Source: Bacteroidales bacterium UBA4070 (lineage in GTDB: Bacteria; Bacteroidota; Bacteroidia; Bacteroidales; VadinHA17). From it: 53,749 nucleotides of DNA. The DNA lies in contig DFYY01000038.1 in assembly GCA_002383485.1 (NCBI GenBank), forward strand, positions 1-53,749. Direction: 5' to 3'. A model generated the notes under the pieces. It was not told the origin of the DNA, did no database searches, and worked only from the letters and a program-made list of their open reading frames with translations. The stretch's first letter is position 1. Each line of letters opens with the position of its first letter. The translations under genes were made by a program, and so were the position numbers. Of this stretch, positions 33,786 to 43,201 are shown piece after piece.

Positions 33786-35846
33786 TCAGGGCTTCACAGT
33801 TCCGCCGTTTTTTTCCGTGTTCCTTTGTCTGAGCAGTTCCTTGATTTCCATTGTCCTTTTATCATTAAGCGAGTAGCGCACAACGAAGAAGAATGCCAGC
33901 AGGCTTAACAACAACGGAAGGCCGATCTCGACAATTCTCATCATAAGGAGGGTGTAGGGCGACTGCTTTTTAAGCGGCTCAATGTCTCTTTCAATCGCAG
34001 ACAGTTCACTGTAAAGAAGATCAGGTCGAGTTCCCGGGTTCAGGGCAATTATCCTGTCATTGATGGTTGATATGTTCTGAGTCAGTTGTGAAGTGTGTTC
34101 CCTGCTTTTTTCATGCTGCTTTGTGCGGGCCTCAAGATGCGCCAGCAGATCGAATGAGTATATTCTGGCCTTAATAAGCTTTGACTGCATTATAAGAGGA
34201 ATCAGCTTCCTGATGAGTGAATCGGCATTTTCCGGTAATGCCTGTGCCAGTGCTGCATCCATCGATTCAAGTTCACCGATCAGCGACTTTGAGACTGCAG
34301 AAGCATCCATAAGTGCATTTCTTCTGCGGGCATCGTTCTCAGCATATCCGGTCCGTTTCTTCTCCGGCTTTTTGGCCACTTCATTCTCAAGAAAAAGCAG
34401 GTAGTCTTTTGATTCCTTCAGGGATTCCGCTGTCTGAGACCGTGCATTACCGGTCCAATCCGCAGCGTTCCCCATACCATCATACCCTTTCCAGTACTGA
34501 ATCTTACTCTGCATCTCACGCACGCTGCCCTGGAGGCTGTCAACCTTTGTTACCTGTGTCTGGTCAAAGAGAGTCAGCGTTATAAGTATTCCTGCGACAA
34601 GACTGGCAAAGGCGGTACCCAGCTTGATGAACCACCAGAAGATCGAATAATAGCTTCCCTCCGACCTGCGCCCTGTATTCAGTTCATCTTCATCACATAT
34701 ATCACCGACCATCGACGAACCGAGTGTAAAGAAGAAGAGCATCCCGGTTGACAGGAGGATCGTCGGTATGATTACCAGATAAGGATGATGCGGATTGTAA
34801 CATACGATCTTTGAAAGCTGCGCAAGGCACATCAGTACCATGGCAATTATAAGTGTATTCCGCTTCCCGAACTTCGGGCTGATCCAGTTAAGGGGGAAGA
34901 CTGCCAGTACGCCCGTGATTGCCCAGACGGTACCATTTATGCCAAGCAGCCTCGCGCCGGCGATTTTATCACCTCCGAAGACATAAAAGATTGGTATGTA
35001 CGAACCGAGCAGGTTGACGAAATTAAAGCCCATTGCCAGCGTAAAGATTGTCATCACCAGGTAGATGAAATTCTTATTCGTGCCAACTATCTTCATATCA
35101 TCCCAGAAGTGGGTCTTTTCCTGCTTTTCAACCCTGACAAAACCTGGCTCCCGCAGCTTGGCGGTCCACCAAAAGGAGAGCGGAATCAATATGGCGGCAA
35201 TGAGCAGTGAGACATACCTCATACCGTCTGCCTCATTACCCCCGGGACCCCTGAAGGCTTCCGTGTTGGCGAGGGCAAAGAGCCACGGCGTGCTCATGGC
35301 GAAGAGGTTTCCCACAAAGCTTTTGCCGCTGAAAAGGCGAGTCCGTTCGTGCGGATCAGTTGTCATCTCCATACCAAGCGCACCGTGAGGGATCTCGAAT
35401 ATGGTGGTGGCTGTGAAGAACAGCAGCAGTCCAAAAAGTATATAAACAAGCTGGAACCTTTGAAAACCGGCATCACTCGGGAACATCGCATGCACCGCCT
35501 CTCCCTTGGGGATCCACCACATCACGACGAAGAACACAGCAACGGCAATACCACCGATCAGCAGATAGGGCCTCCTTCGTCCCAACCGGCTCCGGGTATT
35601 GTCAGAGATATGGCCTACAATTGGATCAGAGAAGGCATCCCACAACCTGGGGACTATCATTATAAGACCGAGCCAGAAGGCACTCAGCCCCAGGCTGATG
35701 TTGCCCATGAGGCCAACCAGCTGCCCTGCAATGTTAAAAAGAGCTATGGGGATAATGCCTCCGGCAGAGTATGCTGCAAGCTGCCCGAAAGTTATCCGGT
35801 CATTATGGCCAGTACTCCTTACTGTGCTTGTTCCACTTTTACTCAT
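33786..35846 (-). CDS. GPH-family sugar symporter with a large extra periplasmic helical domain
   Basis: A 686-residue MFS protein of the glycoside-pentoside-hexuronide:cation family. Marks are the RSRLGRRRPY loop (86-94) after helix 2 and DICDEDELNTGRRSEG (382-397). Usual members are 450-500 residues. The added length is a block of about 200 residues (430-632) between helix 11 (about 405-427) and helix 12 (633-657), rich in Lys, Glu, Leu and Ala and predicted to be mostly coiled coil. By topology this block is periplasmic. The job is import of oligosaccharides made in the periplasm to the cytosolic GH35 and GH94 enzymes encoded next to it. Confidence 0.88.
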   Translation of the reverse strand: MSKSGTSTVRSTGHNDRITFGQLAAYSAGGIIPIALFNIAGQLVGLMGNISLGLSAFWLGLIMIVPRLWDAFSDPIVGHISDNTRSRLGRRRPYLLIGGIAVAVFFVVMWWIPKGEAVHAMFPSDAGFQRFQLVYILFGLLLFFTATTIFEIPHGALGMEMTTDPHERTRLFSGKSFVGNLFAMSTPWLFALANTEAFRGPGGNEADGMRYVSLLIAAILIPLSFWWTAKLREPGFVRVEKQEKTHFWDDMKIVGTNKNFIYLVMTIFTLAMGFNFVNLLGSYIPIFYVFGGDKIAGARLLGINGTVWAITGVLAVFPLNWISPKFGKRNTLIIAMVLMCLAQLSKIVCYNPHHPYLVIIPTILLSTGMLFFFTLGSSMVGDICDEDELNTGRRSEGSYYSIFWWFIKLGTAFASLVAGILITLTLFDQTQVTKVDSLQGSVREMQSKIQYWKGYDGMGNAADWTGNARSQTAESLKESKDYLLFLENEVAKKPEKKRTGYAENDARRRNALMDASAVSKSLIGELESMDAALAQALPENADSLIRKLIPLIMQSKLIKARIYSFDLLAHLEARTKQHEKSREHTSQLTQNISTINDRIIALNPGTRPDLLYSELSAIERDIEPLKKQSPYTLLMMRIVEIGLPLLLSLLAFFFVVRYSLNDKRTMEIKELLRQRNTEKNGGTVKP

Positions 35847-35868
35847 CCAGGTAATTGTTAATCAACAG

Positions 35869-38800
35869 TTAATAATAAATGACCAGTTCAGCCGGCACCT
35901 CCTTTACCGCTATCTCCCCTTCATCGAAATCCGCCACCTCCCTGCCGTTGACAGTGATTGCAGATGGCATTTTACTTCCGTTGAAATTCCTGATTCTTAT
36001 ACCACCTTCAGGCAGATCCATATCGCTCGTTATGAGGAAGCTATATCTGTTGCCATCTTTTCTGACCGAGTAGGATATCTCCCCGTAATATGTGGGCATG
36101 TTCTTAACCGCCATTCCTCCAGGCGCATCAATCCAGTCCTGCCGTAAGGCCGCGGCAATAACAAGGGTATGGTCATACTCATTTTCATAAACGAACATTG
36201 ACCTGACAGAATTGATGAAATCACTTCCGCACCAGGTGTGAGGCATATCCCCGATAAACCCGGGATGGCGCGGGTCACTCCAGACCACCTCGGCCCAATG
36301 GTTCCAGTTGTGCGGACGCTGGTCATCAAGCAGGAATTCAATCAGCTCATGAGCCCTCTCCGGCTGGTCAAGCATTATGAAAGAACCTATAAGCCTGTTC
36401 TCATAAGGTGTGTAATTGACCCATTCCATGAGGCCGTCCCTCCTTTTTTTGAAGAACTCGTAATACTTCTCGAAGGTGTTGTAGACCTGTGGTACCGGGA
36501 GATTGCCCTTCTCATTGCACGGGGTGAGGGCTATTGTTGCAGAAGTAGCGTCAAAATCACCCAGCTCCACACAGCCGGGGATGTAGTCTATCCCCCTTAC
36601 CGTCATCGCGAGGTCAATCGAGTTGTAAAGATTCTCCCTGAACACGTCGCGCATCAGCGCAATCCTTTCACGGTTCTCATCCTCACCCAGGATAGCCTGT
36701 ATCTCAACCGCATCCTTCAGGCCCTTCATGATGAAAAAATTATCCCAGTATGAGTGCATCGGTTTCGCCGAATAGCCCTCGTGGCTGATTGATTCGGGAA
36801 CCAGTCCGTAATAAGCCCGGATGCTGTCATTCCCGTTCCTGAAGTGGTCAGTTGATCTCTCCGCAACAATAGAACCGATATAATCAACGGCTTTGATGAC
36901 ATGGGGGTTCATTGACCTCAGAAATGCGGTATCGCCAGTAAAGTTGAAATACTCCCGGATGAGATAAATGAGCTGTCCGTGGCTGTCATGTTCCGGCACG
37001 GGATCGGGCCCCCGGGCATCAACCACGCATGGTACCTTGCCGTTCTCATACTGGTACGAAGCATACCATTCAATGAACTCCCTCACCTCGGTGACGATGC
37101 CTGATTTCAGCAGGGCTGAAGAGGTGAGTGAGCCGTCACGGATCCAGCTTCTGTCATATGATCTGGAGCCCGGCTGTATACCTGCCTTGTCCCTGTTGAT
37201 CAGTATGTATGCCAGGTTGGACCTCCAGGTGTCAATCAGCCTGTCAGCCGATGGCGGAAGATCAAACCGGATGTGTCCGGTCCTTTTGTTCCAGTAATCA
37301 GCCGACATAAAAAACCTCTCCCTGGCTTCATCAGTTGTTTGAGGCATAGAGTGCAGTCCGGAACCCTCACCTGATAACCCCGGCCTGGTGACCAGGGGCT
37401 GATTTTCACCGGAAGTTAACCCTGAAGATGCCGTGAGAAGGCTGTGGTAAGGGATAACGGCAAAGAGTTCTTTTGATTCACCTGCATCAAGCTTTATAAT
37501 GTACTTTATGACCCCGCCCGCCATTCCCGAGGGATCAGTGACACTTACAGAGGAAGGCATCTCCCCCCTCCGGATCATCTCAACAGGATTTCCCTCATCA
37601 AATTTAGCAGCACCGAAAGAATCATACCCCTCTGTAAGGCGAACCGGCTTGCCGTCAACAGTGATCAGGCCTTTGCTGACCTCTCTGAGAGTCATTATCC
37701 TTCCGGTGCCACCGACAGTATTCAGAAACTGGTAATAGGGATTAACCTGGAACGGGCGGAGCAGAAGGTAAAACTCAAACTCCAGCGGCCGGGCTGAAGT
37801 GTTCTCAAATCTGTAACCTATGTACAGCTCCGAGTCATCATCGGGATTGCCTCCCGAAGAGACACCGGTCACAAACCTGACCCCGCTGTGCCGCCACTCA
37901 ACGGAGGGAAGAAAGACAAACTCGCCCGAATATCCCGGGAAGCCCATCTGTTGCTCAGGCCGTACATTACTGTGATTCAGCAGTGTATCGTTTATTTTAA
38001 GCATGGGCTCTATTGAAAATCGTCCCTTTTCAGCCTCCACCATGCCATCCTCACTGATCAGAGCCTCCTTTGTGTCACTGCTAACCCCGGTGACCGTCCA
38101 GTACGAGGCACGCCCGCTGAAATATCCCGGATAACTACCTGCGGGTGAGTTTCTTGCGGCATACATTACGAAATCATTTGGAGTCATGGTACTCTTCACG
38201 TCAGGAATCTTTATCTCTCTAATGCCGTAGTAACTGCCGTTAGCCGGCTTCAGCAGGTCAAGTCTCATATATGCAGCTTCGGTTTCAGGCAGTCTTATGA
38301 AACTTGTGTAACCACGGCCGGGATTTACGGAGTACACTTTATCCCATGATTTTCCATCTGACGATAACAGAATGTCAAAGGCATCGGAATGACTTCCTTC
38401 GAGCCATTCAATGTGCAATCCCCCGAACTCCCGCCTGCCCCTGAAGTCAAGGGTGATACTCTGTCTCCCCCCCTTCCTGCTCTGCCAGAAGGTCTCCCCG
38501 GATCCGTCAGCTGCCAGCCCCGGACCGTGACGCCTGGCAGAGGACGAAGCGCTGAGGGCAGCCTCCGGCCATACATCCGTCTCCGGAGGGAGGGGCTCGA
38601 ACTTCAGGTCATCAAGCCAGAGGGTTCCTTTCCCGCCAACAAAGGATGCTACGGTGAACTCAATCCTGTCAACCCTGCTCATCTCATGATGTTCAGTCGG
38701 CCCCCAGGCAAAACCAATATGCCGTTTTTTGATGCGGATCTTAGTCCACTCCCCGGGAAAGTCATAGTTTCGGTTATTTACCCACCAGACATTGTTACCG

Positions 38801-39132
38801 GTGCTGTCAATGAACTTTATCTCGAAATTATTCGAAGGCGACTCGGCCCTGAGCCAGAAGGAGAACTCGTAATTCTCCGGCAGGTCAACCGGGAAGAGCT
38901 TCTGTATGCCGCCGTAACCGCTCCCTTCCGTAAAGTCATAGTCAATCCTGACAGCGTTGCCGGTTACACCCTTTTCCGTGGAGATATTCAGGATGACACC
39001 GTCTGAAATATTATACACCCAGCCTGAAGCCTCTTCAAAAGTCTCCAGCGTCCGTTGCTGTGCCGTTGCACAGAAAGTTGAAACAGCCAGAAGCATCAGC
39101 CAGGCTTCCGTTTTTCTGAATCGGTTTTTCAT
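35869..39132 (-). CDS. Secreted multidomain six-hairpin glycoside hydrolase-like protein, family not assigned
   Basis: A signal peptide (about 1-25) leads to a CBM-like beta-sandwich (about 27-183, ENYEFSFWLRAESPSNNFEI, GTLWLDDLKFEP), a discoidin/F5-8C domain (about 190-320), a beta-rich linker domain (about 330-600) and an (alpha/alpha)6-barrel-like part (about 610-1010). The barrel holds SYDRSWIRDGSL (660-671; W663, D666) and VPEHDSHGQL (712-721; E714, D716), which look like active-site segments of GH15/GH63-type barrels. A small beta domain ends the protein. The position between the GH144 genes and the symporter suggests trimming of beta-1,2-glucan chains or of substituents in the periplasm. 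I cannot name the family. Confidence 0.7.
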   Translation of the reverse strand: MKNRFRKTEAWLMLLAVSTFCATAQQRTLETFEEASGWVYNISDGVILNISTEKGVTGNAVRIDYDFTEGSGYGGIQKLFPVDLPENYEFSFWLRAESPSNNFEIKFIDSTGNNVWWVNNRNYDFPGEWTKIRIKKRHIGFAWGPTEHHEMSRVDRIEFTVASFVGGKGTLWLDDLKFEPLPPETDVWPEAALSASSSARRHGPGLAADGSGETFWQSRKGGRQSITLDFRGRREFGGLHIEWLEGSHSDAFDILLSSDGKSWDKVYSVNPGRGYTSFIRLPETEAAYMRLDLLKPANGSYYGIREIKIPDVKSTMTPNDFVMYAARNSPAGSYPGYFSGRASYWTVTGVSSDTKEALISEDGMVEAEKGRFSIEPMLKINDTLLNHSNVRPEQQMGFPGYSGEFVFLPSVEWRHSGVRFVTGVSSGGNPDDDSELYIGYRFENTSARPLEFEFYLLLRPFQVNPYYQFLNTVGGTGRIMTLREVSKGLITVDGKPVRLTEGYDSFGAAKFDEGNPVEMIRRGEMPSSVSVTDPSGMAGGVIKYIIKLDAGESKELFAVIPYHSLLTASSGLTSGENQPLVTRPGLSGEGSGLHSMPQTTDEARERFFMSADYWNKRTGHIRFDLPPSADRLIDTWRSNLAYILINRDKAGIQPGSRSYDRSWIRDGSLTSSALLKSGIVTEVREFIEWYASYQYENGKVPCVVDARGPDPVPEHDSHGQLIYLIREYFNFTGDTAFLRSMNPHVIKAVDYIGSIVAERSTDHFRNGNDSIRAYYGLVPESISHEGYSAKPMHSYWDNFFIMKGLKDAVEIQAILGEDENRERIALMRDVFRENLYNSIDLAMTVRGIDYIPGCVELGDFDATSATIALTPCNEKGNLPVPQVYNTFEKYYEFFKKRRDGLMEWVNYTPYENRLIGSFIMLDQPERAHELIEFLLDDQRPHNWNHWAEVVWSDPRHPGFIGDMPHTWCGSDFINSVRSMFVYENEYDHTLVIAAALRQDWIDAPGGMAVKNMPTYYGEISYSVRKDGNRYSFLITSDMDLPEGGIRIRNFNGSKMPSAITVNGREVADFDEGEIAVKEVPAELVIYY

Positions 39133-39179
39133 GACCCTGGATGTCGGTTAACGATCTATAACAAGCAGGCGATAAGATG

Positions 39180-40559
39180 CTACAGGTATTTGAATCCCAG
39201 TTTCTTCAAACCTTCGGTGATCACCGGATCCTTCATCACGTAATTCCATACAAGTCCGGTTCTGAAGTTCTCTATCATTATGAGCATCGGACCCTGATCA
39301 ATGCCAATGAAATCGTCATTGACCCATTGTGCTGTCATATTGAATGAATCATAATATCCGTATCTGCCCCAGATCCTGTCACCCAGTCTCTCATTGATTG
39401 ACCTGATTGTCGGGATCACTATCTCAGGTGCAAATGGCAGTGATGAGAGCGGTCCGTAAGGGGCGATGGTGCCGTCATCAAAATAGTTGTAATCGGGGCC
39501 GCTGGTTCCTCTTCCGGCATAAGCCAGGAACTCCCGGTCACCGAAATTGTAAGACTCACCCGGCCCGTCGCTGGCAGTAATACCCCAGCACAGCGAATCA
39601 TACCCTACCCATCCGTGAGGATTGTCAATGGCATACTGCCGCTGCACATAGGTTGCCCTCCTGGAGTTCTCGAAATAGTCTATCCCCTTGTCACTCATGT
39701 ATTCATCGGTCAGCCCCCTGAAATCAATGAAGCAGTGGGGAAACTGGTGTCCGAAAAGCGGGGGAAACGCCACATGCGACAGGCCTTCGTAGGGCGTCTG
39801 CCACTTGTAGCTGCCGAGCCACGATTTGTAGCTTTCCTTTGCATTATCCAGTCCTGTGCCTGCTGCAAGGATATAAAGGAAGAGAGCCTCATTGTAACCG
39901 CTCCATCCCATGTGATGAAGACCTGACTCGGGGTGCCAGCCCATGGATATCTGGTTTGCATAGTCACCTGTATCAGGCATCATCATAAACTCCCATTCGA
40001 TATTCCCGAGCAACTTTGATGCCTGCAAACGGATCTGATCCTCCTTTTCGTTGTTGCGGTCATAGTAGTTCCGTGCAAAGAGAATACCCATCATCAAAAG
40101 ACCGGTATCAACCGAGGAGAGCTCGCACCTCCATTCCCTGAAACCGGTATCCATCCGGAGAAAATGATAAAAGAAACCCTTATACCCTGAAGCAAGGGTA
40201 TCTGCACTTTGAAGTGAATTCACAAAGAAGTTCATCATATTCAGGGTAATCCGGGCTGCCTCCTCACGGGTTATCCAGCCTCGTTCAGCGCCGATGGCGA
40301 ACGAGGGGATGGCGAATCCCGTGGAGGCAATACTGGCCGGCGCCCATGATGCAGTGCGGTCCTTGACTATGCCCCACTCCGGGTGATGTTCTCCCATGAA
40401 AAAGAGGAAAGTCTTTTTCTGAATAGAATCAAGCATAACCTCATCATCGGTTGTAAGTGCATAGTCAACCCTGCCCTGTGAGTTAAAGACCGGCTGCTGA
40501 GTCTGACTGCATGCGGCCAACACAAGGGCCGTCAGGAATATGGAGTATACTTTTTTCAT
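39180..40559 (-). CDS. GH144-type beta-1,2-glucanase lipoprotein, short form
   Basis: A lipoprotein (LAACSQTQ, Cys17) of 459 residues made up almost only of the PF10091 glycoamylase-type (alpha/alpha)6 domain. Family marks: KKTFLFFMGEHHPEWGIVKD, STGFAIPSFAIGAERGW, HMGWSGYNEALFLYILA, CWGITASDGP, and the end block IDQGPMLIMIENFRTGLVWN. GH144 members characterised in Chitinophaga and Parabacteroides are endo- or exo-acting beta-1,2-glucanases. The residues after the lipid Cys are not acidic, so the protein may face the periplasm, unlike its upstream paralogue. It starts 6 bp after that gene. Confidence 0.85.
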   Translation of the reverse strand: MKKVYSIFLTALVLAACSQTQQPVFNSQGRVDYALTTDDEVMLDSIQKKTFLFFMGEHHPEWGIVKDRTASWAPASIASTGFAIPSFAIGAERGWITREEAARITLNMMNFFVNSLQSADTLASGYKGFFYHFLRMDTGFREWRCELSSVDTGLLMMGILFARNYYDRNNEKEDQIRLQASKLLGNIEWEFMMMPDTGDYANQISMGWHPESGLHHMGWSGYNEALFLYILAAGTGLDNAKESYKSWLGSYKWQTPYEGLSHVAFPPLFGHQFPHCFIDFRGLTDEYMSDKGIDYFENSRRATYVQRQYAIDNPHGWVGYDSLCWGITASDGPGESYNFGDREFLAYAGRGTSGPDYNYFDDGTIAPYGPLSSLPFAPEIVIPTIRSINERLGDRIWGRYGYYDSFNMTAQWVNDDFIGIDQGPMLIMIENFRTGLVWNYVMKDPVITEGLKKLGFKYL

Positions 40560-40565
40560 AGGCTT

Positions 40566-42212
40566 TCAGTATGTAAATCCCAGTTTGTCAAGACCGGCCT
40601 GTATCTCCGGGGCTGACATGAAGAGATCCCACAAGAGTCCCGTGCGATGATTCTCAATCATGCAAATGATGGGGCCCTGGTCAATGGCCAGGAATGAAGT
40701 GGCAAACCAACCAGCCGACAGGCTGAAGGCATCATAAAAACCGTACTGCCCCCATATCTTGTCACCAATCGTATAATAGAAGAATTTCAGTGCCTTCATG
40801 CTTTCTTCCGGAGTATAGGGAAAGGATGAGAGAGCTGCTGTGGGGGCAATTACCCCCAGGTCATTCGAAGGAGAGCTCGCGCTGTATCCATTTGGTATAT
40901 CACTGGCTGTCAGGCCCCAGCAATTATCGGCATAACCAGCGTACCCTCTTGGATTAGCCGTGCAATATGCGTGATTGATCCTTGAATGATTCACGTTCTG
41001 CGACCAGTATGAGGCATACTGGTCTGACAGGTTTCTCGGGTCCAGCCCCAGGAAAGAGTAATGTGCGAAAAAGAGTGGACCGCCAATATCAGGCCCCAGC
41101 GGAAGTTGTATGTTGTAGAAGGTTTTATTGTTGACCATGGGGTAGGCTCCGTTGCGTGCCCACCCGCTGGTATAAACCACGGAAGGAATTGAATGAGTCG
41201 GTGACGAAGCAGCGAGCACGTATACTATGAGAGCCTCATTCCATCCTGATACGCCCATATTCATTACCCAGTCCCTGTCAGGAGACCAGTGCCAGTAAAG
41301 CAGATTCTGATCCTGTCTGCGGTACCAGTTCCAGTCAACAGCCTCCCATAATGCAGTAATGGAATTGCACATCTCCTTCTCTGCAGCAGTGCCGTCTTTA
41401 AAGTACTCCCTGACAGTGATGAGCCCCTGCATCAGAAAGGCTGTCTCCACAAGGTCGCCACCGTTGTCATTAAATGAGAACGGAATTACCTTTCCGCTGG
41501 TGCCGTTAAGCCAGTGGGGAAAAGCCCCGTAAAACCTGTCGGTTTCCGGACGGCTGAGAAAACTTACAATCCTGCTCACACGCTCAAACCCCTCCTCCCT
41601 TGTAATGAAGCCTCTCTCTATTCCTACAATCAGAGCCATTAGTCCAAAGCCGCTGCCGCCTGAAGTGACTGTCTCACCCGAACCGTATCGTTCTCGTGCA
41701 AGGCCTGAAACCGGATGGGCATAGTCCCAGAAATAACCAAAGGTCTTTTTCTGAACCAGAGTAAGCAGGGAATCCTCTGAAATTTCCGGGAATTTTGGAC
41801 TGGGATCAAGCCTTGTCCGGAATGTGAAAGTATAGTTGTTATAAATGAACCCGCCAAGGTTGCTGCCCTGGTCAAACATAAGCCTGTAAACGGAAAAAGG
41901 GGATAAAGGGGAGTCCGGAATGAGGGACAGGTAGCGCAGGTTTTTGTCAAATCTGTAAGTGTATGAGGGTTCCGATGCTCCGGTAATAAAGAGCCTCTCC
42001 CTGTTAAAGTGAAGTGTGTCAACAGGCTCACTGAACTTAAATCTGATTACAATATCATCATAATCCACTTCCCTGATTATTGAATTGCCAGGCACATAGA
42101 TGCGGTTGACAAATACTGAATCAACCGTGATCTCATGCAACGGATCAATCTTCTCTTTTTGGCAGGAGGCGAGTGAAAAGACAACAGCGAACAGGAAAAT
42201 GGGATATTTCAT
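40566..42212 (-). CDS. GH144-type beta-1,2-glucanase lipoprotein with N-terminal Ig-like domain
   Basis: A lipoprotein (LASCQKEKID, Cys17) with a bacterial Ig-like domain at about 28-132 (FKFSEPVDTLHFNRERLFIT, YTFTFRTRLD) and the PF10091 barrel at about 140-548: KKTFGYFWDYAHPVSGLARE, SGGSGFGLMALIVGIERGF, GVSGWNEALIVYVLA, CWGLTASDIP, IDQGPIICMIENHRTGLLWD. The charged residues after Cys suggest export to the cell surface. This is the likely first enzyme that cuts the polymer for uptake through SusCD. It shares all core blocks with the next gene but is clearly diverged. Confidence 0.86.
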   Translation of the reverse strand: MKYPIFLFAVVFSLASCQKEKIDPLHEITVDSVFVNRIYVPGNSIIREVDYDDIVIRFKFSEPVDTLHFNRERLFITGASEPSYTYRFDKNLRYLSLIPDSPLSPFSVYRLMFDQGSNLGGFIYNNYTFTFRTRLDPSPKFPEISEDSLLTLVQKKTFGYFWDYAHPVSGLARERYGSGETVTSGGSGFGLMALIVGIERGFITREEGFERVSRIVSFLSRPETDRFYGAFPHWLNGTSGKVIPFSFNDNGGDLVETAFLMQGLITVREYFKDGTAAEKEMCNSITALWEAVDWNWYRRQDQNLLYWHWSPDRDWVMNMGVSGWNEALIVYVLAASSPTHSIPSVVYTSGWARNGAYPMVNNKTFYNIQLPLGPDIGGPLFFAHYSFLGLDPRNLSDQYASYWSQNVNHSRINHAYCTANPRGYAGYADNCWGLTASDIPNGYSASSPSNDLGVIAPTAALSSFPYTPEESMKALKFFYYTIGDKIWGQYGFYDAFSLSAGWFATSFLAIDQGPIICMIENHRTGLLWDLFMSAPEIQAGLDKLGFTY

Positions 42213-42283
42213 TATCTGAAAAAATAAGAAAAAGAACGGGAGGAAAAGTGTAACCTGATCCTCCCGTTGTATAAAAAATGAGC

Positions 42284-43162
42284 TTACTCTATCTGAGTTA
42301 CTTCAGCATCATAAAGTGCCTTCACTTCAACTGCAGTCAGTGCTTTGTCATAAACACGCAGTTCATCCATGTTTCCAAGGAACCAGCCCATCCATGCATC
42401 TGTGGCGGTGCCTTCAGTCTTCGGGCGCCATGCGCCGATGTTGATCTTGTCAGCGTTTGCAAAAGCAAGGGGACCGAGAGGCGGCCTTGGAACGACATCG
42501 TCACCGGCTGCCCATCTGTTTTCAACTCCGTCATTGGTCACAATCTTAACACCATCCTTGTATATCATGAATTTCGATGTAGTCTGATCATACTGGAATA
42601 CCAGGTGCATCCACATATTTATTGGAAACAGGGGATCAGAATAACTGATGTGCTGGCCTGACCATACTGCTCCATTCTTAAGGAAGAATGCCTTGAAATT
42701 CAATGAATCAGCTGTGGCATCCAGCCTGAGTAATCCCAGTTTTAAATTGCCCCAGAAAAGATCATCTGATTTTCCTATCTCAAAGAGTGTAACTTCAGGG
42801 TCCCCGGTCACGAGCGGTGATTTAAGCCACATAGAGACTGAAAATGATGTCAGGGTTTTCAGCTTGCTGGTTGCAGGAAGTGTGTATAAAAGATGCGCCA
42901 TATTGGCTCCCTGGTATGCCTGACCGCGACGACCAGCAACATAGGTTACATTTGGCTGCATGGTTGGCGTGATATTGGCAATCGCTTCGGTTCCGTTCCC
43001 GTCAAAAGGAAAATAGGCTACCAGATTGGTAGTTGCAATCGTACTCGGATCAATCTTGCCGTCATCCGGATCATCATCCTCGTTACACGATGTCAGCATC
43101 GAACCCATCATGATCATCATTGTGATCAGCAAAGCTCCTGTGATTTTAATTCTGTTTTTCAT
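42284..43162 (-). CDS. LamG-domain surface glycan-binding lipoprotein (SusE/F position)
   Basis: A lipoprotein (LTSCNEDDDPDDGK, Cys26); the acidic run after Cys is the kind of signal that sends Bacteroidota lipoproteins to the cell surface. Residues about 45-285 form a LamG/concanavalin A-like sandwich: NLVAYFPFDGNGTEAIAN, FSVSMWLKSP, MWMHLVFQYDQTTSKFMIYK, GNMDELRVYDKALT. No catalytic residues of a GH16-type enzyme are evident, so it probably binds glycan. It sits directly after susD, where SusE/F-like binding proteins are normally encoded. Confidence 0.83.
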   Translation of the reverse strand: MKNRIKITGALLITMMIMMGSMLTSCNEDDDPDDGKIDPSTIATTNLVAYFPFDGNGTEAIANITPTMQPNVTYVAGRRGQAYQGANMAHLLYTLPATSKLKTLTSFSVSMWLKSPLVTGDPEVTLFEIGKSDDLFWGNLKLGLLRLDATADSLNFKAFFLKNGAVWSGQHISYSDPLFPINMWMHLVFQYDQTTSKFMIYKDGVKIVTNDGVENRWAAGDDVVPRPPLGPLAFANADKINIGAWRPKTEGTATDAWMGWFLGNMDELRVYDKALTAVEVKALYDAEVTQIE

Positions 43163-43201
43163 AATTTACTGAGTTTGGTTTTACATTAATAGTTGCTTAT
43201 A

